From positions 14,335,501 through 14,399,500 of the forward strand of contig JAWUZG010000084.1 of assembly GCA_036785705.1 (NCBI GenBank): a stretch of DNA of 64,000 nt, written 5' to 3'. This DNA comes from Acanthornis magna. Its lineage: Eukaryota; Chordata; Aves; Passeriformes; Acanthizidae. The notes under the pieces were generated by a model. It did not search any database, was not told the DNA's origin, and worked only from the letters and a program-made list of their open reading frames with translations. The position numbers were made by a program, and so were the translations under genes. Of this stretch, positions 52,171 to 62,480 are shown in pieces (position 1 is the stretch's first letter; the number at the start of each line of letters is the position of its first letter).

Positions 52171-53285
52171 AGCAAGGCCAGAGCCCGGACAACCTTGCAG
52201 ATTACCACCTACAATCCAAGAGCCAAAGCAAGCAAATGGCACTGCCTGGAAAAGCCACAGTGCAAGCAAACACCCTGCTGCTTCCAGCTGAAAGTTCTTA
52301 ACACACGGCAAGGAAGGGTCTAGCCAGGACAGTACAAACTGCTGTTGAAGCAGATTAAAAGGCAACACCCAATATCTGTTTCATAAGAGCAGTGATAACA
52401 GAGGAGGCCCCTGGGAGGAAGCATTGCCTCTGTGAAAAGGAAAATTCTGAATGGAGAGACCATGCTTTAACTTTTGGCCAGTCCTGAAGTAGTTAGGTGG
52501 CTGGGAGGAGGTGTCTCGAGACTTTTCAGTGGGTGCCTGGGTCTGGATGGCTTTTGGGATGCTATTGAAATGACATTCTGTAGCACTGAGGCAGAACTGC
52601 AACCCTCTTTGATGTTGTGTGTGCAGTCCTGCTTCACAGGACTCCTGGATTATCTGCCTGGTGCTGCAGAGTGGTCCCCATGGTCCTAAAGCAGTCTGCA
52701 GGACAGCCACAGGTCCCTGGAAGGGCTGGGAGGCACCATATGCTCCACAGAGAGGGAAGGAGGGAAGAAGGGGTTAAGGGACAGAGGGAGGGACGGCTAC
52801 ATTAGCAGATGTCCAGGGCTGAAAACTAGGTCACCTATTTCTGCCTAGGGGGGCGATTTGAAAATCGACACTACATCAATGTACAAACAAAGCCAAGTAA
52901 TACAGCAAGGAATGAGCCTTGGAAGCCTGACAGAAATCCTCCAAGTACACACACAGCTCTTCTAACACACCATACAGAGCTATCAATTAAGAATAATTAA
53001 AAACATATATTTTTACCTGCATAAACATATATACAGTCACATAAGAGGGGGGGCTAATGAAAAAGAAAAAAATGGAATGAAAAACACTAAATGCAGAATT
53101 TTTCTTATTACCCATATGCAAGGCTTGGATGGATGTTTCAGGTTTTTCTCAGCAGCCTTATGCACATTATTTAGGCCTAGACGCTCAAGGCTAAGTACTA
53201 ACTCCTGTTGATGCCTTTGTGACTCCTTGGAAGACAGACACTTGCAAATACTTCTGAGGTTGTGGTCCTCGGTGTGCCTGTGTCT
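52171..53285. other. Intergenic sequence
   Basis: May include a few more bases of the CR1 5' side; otherwise nothing recognised. Confidence 0.6.
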
Positions 53286-53288
53286 CTC

Positions 53289-53480
53289 TTAACATGAAAA
53301 GTTTTAACAGCATGACTGAAGCAGGTCAGGTGGTCTCTGCAAGACATTATCCACCCTCAGATGTTGAAATTACATGAACAGTTAATTGCAATCACCTACA
53401 CTTCTCAGGAACCTAATCCCATGCTATAGGGGCAAGCAGGTCAGGACAGCTGGGATGAGAAGGAGATACAGGAAATTAGG
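53289..53480 (+). repeat. Degenerate intergenic repeat, copy A
   Basis: Shares ordered words with 54220-54440: GTCTCTGCAAG, CAGAGTTAATTG/CAGTTAATTG, CTAATCCC and AGCAGGTCAGGACAG. Well diverged. Family not recognised. Confidence 0.7.
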
Positions 53481-54219
53481 TGGGTTTCTCCAGCCAGGTC
53501 AGGGTAGAGTCATTCAGTATTTACACTCTCTAATTTATTCAGAAAAAAACTAATTTGAGGACAAGTTCTGATAGACATAAAAGCAGCATGAGCACATAAC
53601 GATCACTCCTGACACCACATTATCCATAAAGGATGAAAGGTATTTGACTCACTGCAACACAAAAGATCTTTCAGGTAGGAAAAAACAATAGACTCTTTTA
53701 TTACTTTGAATTATTTGTTCAGAAAACAGAATATTTCTTAACTTTCATAGATTTTTAAAAGCCTGAATGAGAAACTTCTGAAATATTTTCAAGGCTGCAG
53801 AAAACATGTGGGTGGAAGGTTTATTTGTTTGGGGGTATCACAGAAAAGTTACCAGGCACTCTTCAGAGCTCTCTGCTGCAGGATGTTCCAACCACAGTTT
53901 AAAAACTCTTATTCACTGACGTCCTATTTCTTTCACACCAACAGTGAAATTACTCTTTGGAAAGAAGCTGTCAGATGAAATCCTCAAACATGAGGAATTG
54001 AATCAGCTACCTAAAATCCACGTGGTGGGACTGAGGAAGGGTTACACATTTGCTACAGTCAAGTCTTTAGATCAGTTGGGTTTAGAGATACTTGTTCTCA
54101 AGCAGGGGCTGGAGAACTACCCTTTGCATTCTGGCATCTGTCTTAACCCATCCCAAGGTTAGCTCCAGCTCTGTTCAGCCTGGATATGGCCTCCTTAACA
54201 TGCCTGTGCCACTTTCCTA

Positions 54220-54440
54220 ATTTTAAAAGGGTTAAATAGCACTGCCAGGTGGGTCATGAGGTCTCTGCAAGGCATTTCCTATCTCAGAGATGGAAACTAC
54301 CTGCAGAGTTAATTGTAGCCACTTAGACTTTTTAGGAGCCTAATCCCTTTGACAGGCACTCCTCATCTTTGCATACATGTACCATACCATGAGGGCAGCA
54401 GGTCAGGACAGATAGGAAGAGAATGGAGCTGAGATAAAGA
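54220..54440 (+). repeat. Degenerate intergenic repeat, copy B
   Basis: Direct repeat of copy A about 930 bases downstream, with an extra ~30 bases after CTAATCCC. Confidence 0.7.
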
Positions 54441-54449
54441 AAGCATCTT

Positions 54450-55065
54450 AATTTTCCTTGAAGTACCGTGAAGGTAATTCCTCCACCTTGTTTTTAATTT
54501 GCTGATTTAGTCATCTTAATTCTCAAAAGATGGGCCGGGGGATCATAGTGGTTCTTTGTGGCACTGAGACAGGGAAACATCTTCCTTTGTTGCTTCCTAC
54601 CCAGTGGAACAATGGATTATAACCAGAATTTGGCTCTGTAATTCAAGGTTGTAATACTTAAACATTGTACAAGTCTTCATCTTGATCGGTTTGGGGGAAT
54701 GACACATCCTTTTCTGTGGTGCAGTTGAAGGGGAAGAAAGAGAAGAGAAAGGAAAAGCTTAAAGCAAAAATAACCTGCAACTGCTGCTTATGACATGCAC
54801 CTGATTAGATGACTGTTCACAAGTTTGCCTGGGTAATCCAGCCTGTTTCTATCACCTCTTTCAGTCCCCTGCTACCCTTTCACAGAAACTCAGTAGTTAC
54901 TAGGTAGCTGTGTTATGGCTGGTTGGGAAATGACACAATATATGCACTTTGCACGCTTGAAAAGTACTTTAATTTTCCTAAGACAAGTACCATGCAGGTA
55001 ATTTCTCGAACTTGTTTTTCCTCTGTGCTAGTTTAATCAGCTTAGCTATTAAAAGATAACATGGG
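54450..55065 (+). repeat. Second degenerate repeat pair
   Basis: The stretch 54450-54535 (TTAATTTTCCTTGAAGTACC ... GGTAATTCCTCCACCTTG) recurs at 54968-55060 (TTAATTTTCCTAAGACAAGT, ACCATGCAGGTAATTTCTCG, AACTTGTTTTT). Same orientation, ~515 bases apart. It directly follows copy B, so the two pairs may belong to one larger unit. Confidence 0.65.
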
Positions 55066-58000
55066 CTTAGGACTATCATTAGACCAGAGTGGTCATGTGG
55101 TTATGCTGGTAATTAGCACTGCTGCTGAACTCAGTGTTACATTTTTTTTAATAGGTAACTACATGACAAAACCAGTACCCAGTGCACTTCTAATGAAGCA
55201 AAAGAAAAATGAACACTCTCTCTCCTGGGATCTGTATTCAAATACTTGTCTAGCAGCTTTCTTCTCTCTTTTCTCCTCTGTCATATTAGTATCTATATCA
55301 AAAGTATTTAACTGCTTGAAATGGGATTAAGACACTGCAGTCTAAAATTGCAATCCTGCAATCCTCCTGCTCAGCTGCTCTGTAAGCTTTAAGGTATCAA
55401 AAATCCCTGGGAGGGCTCTGAGAGGGCCAGACAGGTGACATCTGAATCATGGTGCAGAAGGTCTGTATTACTTGGCCTGAGTCCCTGGGAGTTCAGTTTG
55501 GTCAGCATCCCAAATCCTAGGCCTGCTTCCAGGATACTGGACTCTTCACTTAACTCAAGAGTCCTTGGGTATGTCTTCTTTTGAAGCACAGCCAGAGGGA
55601 AAAGAAATGGAGATGGGTGCTCGTTTTGTACAACAGTCTTAATGAGGCTGTAGGATAGCTCCCATTCCCTTCTTTTACCATGAGAATTTCAACCTGTGCC
55701 TCTCAAATGTACCTATAACCACCAGACTACAAACTCTTCTGGGGTGGGAATGTGCTGCCAGGCTCCTGTCAGGTCAGTTAGGACCAGAGAAGGGTGAGCA
55801 GTGCTGTACATCAGTCATCAGAGGCCACTTCTCTGTACCTGCAATGGGTGCTGCAAGTGTATTTTGTTTAATGGATATTACAATAAGTTCTGCTCAGCTT
55901 TATCTCCAGACTTTCGTTTTAGCCTCAGATGCTTGTTGGAAACTATACATTATTTCATCTGCTTACAGTACACAACCGGTTTTATTAGTAGAGCATAATT
56001 TTCTTCTGATGTTAATAATTGATGCAACCAGGTCTTTCCCTGTTCCCCATGATTCCTAAGTGTTATGTTTGGATGGGAGATAAACTGTAAGCATCCAACC
56101 CTTCTCTGGACAAAATAACCCAAAGGCTCAAAGGGAAACCACCCTGCATATACATGGGGACAGCGGTAGCACCAGGACCTCATGTTTAGGATCATTAGAC
56201 TTCCATTTCTGCATCCATTTTCCTATGTAATAAAGTATATGGAGTTTCCAACAAATTATGTCAAATTGCCTTTTGACCATGCCCTCACCAGGACATCACT
56301 GTTTTCTCTGCTCTTTTAGAAAATAGATGGGAAGAAATCAGTGTTTTGCCCATATTGCTGGCACATCTTGGTAGCCTTCAGCATCCTCTCAGAAAAAGAG
56401 AGGATCCATCCTCTTTTTTTCTGAGAGGAAAAAGACACGACAGCTGTCTCAGGACAGCTTTTCTCTGGGGCCACCCAGCAGGCTCCCACACCTGCATGCC
56501 GGGCCCACACTGTGCACTTCGCTGGCAAGGCAGCAAAGCTAAGAAGTTCTGTCTGCTTTTTGCTCCCACGTGATAGATAGTGCCGGGCAGGTGGGAGAAA
56601 AGGATGACCAATAGTGATATAATCCCTCCCATGGAGATGGAAGGGGGATGGCCAAAGCACTCAAATGAAAACAAAATTGGTTGGTGCCAAAGCTTCCCTG
56701 CATGCCTGTGTTCTTTCCAGCAGGGTCACAAGCATGGTGTGGAGGTCCTATCCTATTCCCCAGAAACTTTGCCTTAGAAATGCTAATAGGATCAATGCTT
56801 GAAATGAGATTAGAAAACTGAATTTGAACATTTTGTTTCAACTAAATGGATTAACTTGTGGGTCTGGTGCAGCCAAACATCCAAACATCCAGTTCACCCT
56901 CAGGAGCATAACCATGAAGATATTGTTCAGAAATGCTCCTTCTCTCTTCTTAAAGCTACTTAGTTTTCACAACTTTAATAAGATGTTGAGCTAAACATTA
57001 AATCATTAAAATTCTTTAATAGGCTTTATTCTCTCCTGAGCTATAAGAGGAACAATAGATTTTGTAAGGGCTATGTTTAAACCAGAGGTGCTTTTGTCTT
57101 GGCTTACTCTACAAATATTCATTCAGTGTTAACAGAGATGGGGACTCTGGTGCAAGGCACCCAACTGCCCCACTTTTTCTATGTCTCTTTCCTACGTGTA
57201 ACTTGTCAGTGCTCAGAACAGTGAACCTCAACCAGATTAAAAGAGGTTAGGTTATGACTTAATTTTATGCCTGAGTTGACTGAACAGCCAGATATCACCA
57301 GCTGGGAGGTTCAGATGTGTGCAGGTGCTCCCATTGCCTTCCAGGCACTGGTGTGTCCCTGTGCCTGTGGGGAAACCCAAGTCTGCAAGTTGGGTAAACT
57401 GGAAACAAATAACCCTACCCAGGGTCCCTCAGCTGCCCTGGAGGAACAAAGGGAAGACAATACATTGCTAGGGACAGGACTATGGTTGTCCTGACAGAGC
57501 TGAAGCAGAAACACACCTCACATGCCCATGGTTTAACATTATGGCTACATCAGAGCAGCAGCAGCTAATGGTGAAATGCTGCTGAAAGGCTACAGTCCTG
57601 CCTGCCCTCCTCTGTGTCACATCCAGCAATTGCAGAGCCACGGGATGAGCTGGCTTGGCAGGCTGTGACACTGCTTGGGAAGACAGGTTTGTTCTCCAAG
57701 GTGTGGCAGAGCTGCTGAGCCACAGCAAGCCCTAAGAAATGCTCACCCTGGCACCTGCAGGAAGCTCACCAGACCCCACCAGCTCCTGGATGGAGCACAC
57801 CTATGGCTGAGGGGTTAATGGTGCACAACGAGGAATCATGCTCAGCATTGCTTAATGGGGTGACAGTGACCGAGCAGGCTGATTACTTACGTTTTTAAAA
57901 TTTGCCTATGACTTTATGCTGAGGATGTGGCTTCCTCGAGTGATTAGAGGAATCCATCAGAAATGTCTGGAAGTCTCCGAGGCAGCAGCCATCACATTAA

Positions 58001-60160
58001 TGGTAGTATCACCTGGACAGTTGTAGTTTTAAAAAATAATTACACAAAATCAAGATTTAGAAATACATTGAGAGGAAATCTCTAAGATAAAAAAAAAGAG
58101 CCTATGATGTCCCAAACTTTTCTGTAACTGTGATGGTGGTGATAGGACCCTTGAAAATCAGACATGTGCCTGTGTAAATATTATCCCGACTCTTCTGAGC
58201 GGAGATGCATCCCTGGCTGCCAGGGTACATTTGCTCAAGATATAGGATGTGTCCATAGTGGCACAGTTTAACACTTAGTTATTTGCGAGGACAAGCTTAA
58301 TATTTACAGGAACTATACTAGGTAGTTAACTATTTTACTGTTGTAGCTACTCCACGCTCAAGCTATTAATCCCCTCTCCAGATACCACTTCTGGTGCTTG
58401 CTAAAGGTTATAATCTCATCATCCTTTTAACAACCTACCTGCTTGTTCTGGGGATGCCATTTAACATTGTACACTAATTTATTCATTATTTCGACCCATT
58501 CTTTCCTGTTAACTTTCTGCTCACAATTTCCAGTGTCTTTGCTACAGACTGTCATTGACAATACAACCAGAACTGCCTTTATAGACTTTATATTGTGAAG
58601 TCTCCATTTGTTGTAGTTAGAGCAGGTTTTCACTGCTGGAACATGCAAGTGGCATGACATAGAGAAAACCACCCCACAAAAAAACAGACCCAGTGAAAGG
58701 GAAAACAAAAAGGAGACAGTTAAAAGAAATGTGGAACAAATACAGTCTAGAGAGCTTTCTGGACTGACTACCAGCTGAAATAATGAATAAAATAACAATG
58801 TCCCATTTCATGCTGATTGTTTTGAGGGTAAGCCTTTTTTTTCCCTGTACATTTTACTAAATAAATGTACTTGCATGAAAAAGCAAAAACCAGGATCTAC
58901 ACTCAGAGACCTAACTGTGTAACTCGGTGCAGTAGATATCAGCAAATACATTTAATGCTGCTAAGTTTTTACCGTGTGTTTGTGACACATTAAGATCACA
59001 TGTATCCATAATTGCTGCAGCTCCACTAACTTATTCAGGCAGAATAAGATGATCATGTGTCTGAGCTGGCAGCCAACAATCTCCTTCTAAGGGAAGCAAC
59101 CCACTGGGCTCACGGCTTGAGGAGGGCTTCTGTTCACAGAGGTTTTGGGAAATAGGGATGTGCCATCATACATGGAAAGGGAACAAGCACAAGGATAGCT
59201 CTTAGTAGGATAATGTATGCTACAATTCAATCTTTGGGAGAACCAGTACCACCTACAGAGAGCACAGAAGCCAAAGCTTGGTCGACTGGTAGGAAAGATG
59301 TAGGAACACAAAGAAAGCTGACACTGTGGCCAGCTTTTTATGCAATAAGCATTATGAAACTGAGCACCTGAGCAGCTGGCAAGAGTTTCTGGACAAAGCA
59401 CAAAGGCCAGGCCATGTTAGCTTGTTAGCAGCTATTGTAAATCTGATAGCTACCTTTTCCTTAGAAGTAAGCATCTTAACATATTTTTCTGTATTTAGAG
59501 GAACCCCAAGCAGCCTATATCCTATTTTGAAATTCTTGTACAGAATATCATTGTGAAGGAGAAAATGTGGAGTCCCTCTGATCTGAAAAGGACACACAGA
59601 GAAAGGTAAGCACACAGCTTTGCCTATTACACTGTCCCTTTGTCCAAACCCAAGATATTTCATGTAGACACAGGCTCCCATTAGCACCTTACTCTTGTAG
59701 ACCAAGATGTGAGCCCTTTTCTAGCTTGGATCACTGTTTCTCTCCTGAAAAAGATGCTCCTTTCCACAGCAGCACCCTCCATATTTATGTCGCTTTGTAG
59801 TATCACTAACTTTGTCTTAATGGGAGCAGACCTGCTGATTGATTTTCAGTAAGATGTAAGTACAGCTGTACTGAGCTTAACTTTGTCAGATGAGCATGTG
59901 AAAGATGTGAAGATACACTATTCACAGTGGAATTGCTTTATCCTAGACTGCTGATTCATAATGAAGTTAAAGAAATACGTTGTTTTCCCCTCCCTTCAGT
60001 ACATGAAATAAATACAGCACTACCCTTCAGTTTTCATGTGCTTCACACGAGGGGTCTGCAAGAACTTCCCTAATGCTGACCTATCATTTCAGCTCTGCTG
60101 TTTCTTTCCCCATTGTAAGTAAATAAGTAAATTAATGAGTCCTTGCCTTAACCAGCCCAG
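55066..60160. other. Intergenic sequence
   Basis: About 5 kb of non-coding sequence. No gene, CR1 copy or RNA gene recognised; short ORFs show no similarity I can name. Confidence 0.65.
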
Positions 60161-60169
60161 GCCCCTTTA

Positions 60170-60255
60170 AGAAGAAACCAGTCAAAACCACATTGAAACC
60201 CAACAAAATCCCACTGAAGCCAGGCAAAAGCCCACCAGAACCAGACAAAACCTGT
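60170..60255. repeat. Degenerate minisatellite
   Basis: Four to five imperfect units built on AAACC, such as AAGAAACCAGTCAAAACCAC, ATTGAAACCCAACAAAATCC, CACTGAAGCCAGGCAAAAGC and CACCAGAACCAGACAAAACC, a period of about 20 bases. Confidence 0.75.
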
Positions 60256-60575
60256 GGACACCCGGCGAGGCAGGTCCCTGATGGTAACCTGCTGCCCACA
60301 GGCAATGTGCCACTGACCACGCTGGGTGGTCTGCTCTAGGGACATGGATGTCACCTTGACAGTGACATTGTGAAACCAGGGAAGCTGCCCTGAGGGGCCA
60401 CGGGGCTGCAGCCAGAGGGGACACCGCATTTTTGGGCAGAGGTGATTCAGGAGGCTCTGTGAGGGAAGGCCAAAAGCATCCTGGCTGGCCAGAACGTGTT
60501 CATGCCTTTAAGACACAGGGTGCTCGATACACATTGTGGGTGTCCTGTGCCAGCTGAGGGGCACGAGAGGCTGCC

Positions 60576-60612
60576 TGTGTCACCTGTGTGTGTCACCTGT
60601 GTGTGTCACCTG
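60576..60612. repeat. Short tandem repeat, ~14-base unit
   Basis: TGTGTCACCTG occurs three times in succession (GTGTCACCTGTGTGT units). Confidence 0.85.
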
Positions 60613-60789
60613 AGCTTTCCAGCAGAGGCCCTTGCCTGCCGTGCTCAGCCAAGCAGGGTGGCAGTGCTGCAGCCACAGCCAGCGGCTCCGCAGGTGACAG
60701 CCAGGGAGGTTTGCCAAGGCCGAGGCACAGCACCCACCCTGGGTCTCACACACGTTCATTCCAGAGTGCTTTGGGCTCTATCGGGAATA

Positions 60790-61352
60790 GTGTGGCCACA
60801 GGACCAGGACGGTGATTGTCCCGCTGTACTCGGCACTGGCGAGGCCACACCTTGAGTGCTGTGTCTGGTTCTGGGCCCTCACTGCCGGAAAGACATTGAA
60901 GTGCTGGAGTGAGTCCAGAGGAGGGTAGTGAAGAAGGGTCTGGAGCGCAAGCCTTGTGAGGAGCAGCTGAGGGAGCTGGAGGTGTTCAGCCTGGAGAAAA
61001 GGAGGCTTGGGGGAGACCTTATCGCTCTCTACACTGCCTGAAAGAAAGGAATAGCCAGGTGGGAGTGAACCTTTTCCCCCAGGTAACAAGTGACAGGATG
61101 GGAGGAAACGGCCTGAAGGTGCACCAGGCAAGGTTTAGATTGGATATTAGAAAAAAATTATTCACTGAACAAATGGGTCATGAATTAGAACAGGCTTCCC
61201 AGGGGAGGGGTGGAATCATCATCCCTGAAAGTGTTCAAAAGGCAGGTGGAATTTGGGGACATGGTTTAATGGTAAGCAAGGCGGTGTTGCTGGTTGACGG
61301 CTGGACGTGACGACCTTAAGGGTCATTTCCAACCTTAGCGATCCTACACTTA
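60790..61352 (+). mobile_element. CR1 LINE 3' end, sense
   Basis: Sense-strand CR1 3' region: GAGGCCACACCTTGAGTGCT, GTGTCTGGTTCTGGGCCCTC, GAGGGAGCTGGAGGTGTTCA-like text, AGCCTGGAGAAAAGGAGGCT, then TTGGATATTAGAAAAAA and the terminus GGTCATTTCCAACCTTAGCG. It stops about 30 bases before the CpG island. Confidence 0.93.
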
Positions 61353-61379
61353 TAAAACACACACTGCCGGATCTTAGGC

Positions 61380-62480
61380 GGAGTTGGAGGCCCCACGGGC
61401 ACCTGCGCGGAGGCGGGCTCGGAAAAAGGCAAGTCCCGGTACTGGAGAAGGCGGGCACCGATCCCACAACCTCGCGCATCCCAGGCGGGCACTCTGACAC
61501 CGGAACCACCTCGCCCCCCCACCCCCCCGGGGCCCCTCCGCGCGCCGCCGCCGCCCTGTTGTCAGGCAGTTTGGCGCCCGCGCGCGCGCCGGGGGCGTGG
61601 CCCCGCGCTCTGGCCAATGGCGAGGCGCGGCGGGCGAAGCTGCGGGACGGATGCAAGCGCTGGCGCCCGCCCCTCCCGCAGCGAACTCTGAGCGCCTCGG
61701 CTTCGGATTGGACAGAACGGGTTTATTTTTAAAAGGAATCTGCTTTCTCTATTGGCCGAGAGGGACGCCTGTCAGGATGACGTTGCTTTGTTGCTAGGCC
61801 GGGAAGGTGGGAATCGAGGTGCTCCCGCCCCATGCGCTGACTGGCCAACGGGAAACGCAGAGCCCATCCCCATCCGCATCTCACCCTATCTCAGTCGCGC
61901 AGCTGAGTGACTGACATTGGCCAGACGGCCAGTGAGAGGCCGAGCTCCGCACAGCGCCCAATAGAAAGGCGCGAATAGGGGAGGTGGGCGGTGCCGGGGC
62001 GAGGTGATTGGCAGGTGGGCGGAGGCAGAGGAGGGCTCGCCGGAGCTGCCATGTCCGCCATCTTGGAGCGTCGGTGATGGTGGCGAGCGGAGGCTTTCCC
62101 GCCTGAGCGGAGGCACCCGGGGCCTGTGGCGGGGGACGCGCTGCCGAGGTAAGTCCGGGACCGCGCCGCGATCTCCCCGTTGCCGCTTCCAGCGGAGCAG
62201 CGCCCCGGTGGTGGCTTCTCCGCGGCGGCGCGGGCCTGGCGCCCGCTCACCGCCGTGCGGGGGCTTCGGGCGCTGCTCGGGCGGCACCGGGCCAGGGCCT
62301 GTCGGGGCCGCCGGGGCCGCTCGTGCGCGGCCTCTCGCACCCGCAGCGCGGGGCCCGGAGCGGCCGGGGTGCGGCCGTGGGTGCCGGGGCCTGGGCGCGG
62401 CGGGGAGGCAGGGCCGCGCCGCGGAGCCTTCCCTGCCCGCCGCCCCTTCTGCCCCTGGGTCCCGCGCGGGGGTTCTCTCC
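61380..62480 (+). promoter_or_regulatory. CpG-island promoter, probably of PPP6R3
   Basis: About 1.1 kb of GC-rich, CpG-dense sequence, unlike anything else in the window. CCAAT boxes occur at 61614-61618 and 61958-61962, and inverted ones (ATTGG) at 61707-61711, 61751-61755, 61916-61920 and 62007-62011. E2F-type sites: TTTGGCGC at 61570-61577 and TTTCCCGC at 62095-62102. A GGGGGCGTGG Sp/KLF box lies at 61591-61600, TGACGTTG near 61778, and a YY1-type CCGCCATCTTGG at 62055-62066. No TATA box in a fitting place. This pattern marks a housekeeping promoter firing to the right. Confidence 0.85.
62045..62148 (+). other. PPP6R3: Putative non-coding first exon of PPP6R3 (start approximate)
   Basis: Ends at a near-perfect donor, CCGAG|GTAAGTCC (GT at 62149-62150). 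The YY1-type motif at 62055-62066 is typical of sequence at or just after the start of TATA-less promoters, so transcription probably starts near 62,000-62,060. No PPP6R3 coding sequence lies in the window; the name rests on conserved vertebrate order LRP5-PPP6R3 on one strand, from memory. PPP6R3 is a regulatory subunit of protein phosphatase 6. Two tiny uORFs lie inside (see findings). Confidence 0.6.

Noticed and set aside
53944..54162. 72-codon open frame with an acceptor-like upstream sequence as a gene
   Set aside because: No similarity recognised, flanked by degenerate repeats and no donor or partner exon found. Kept only as part of a finding.
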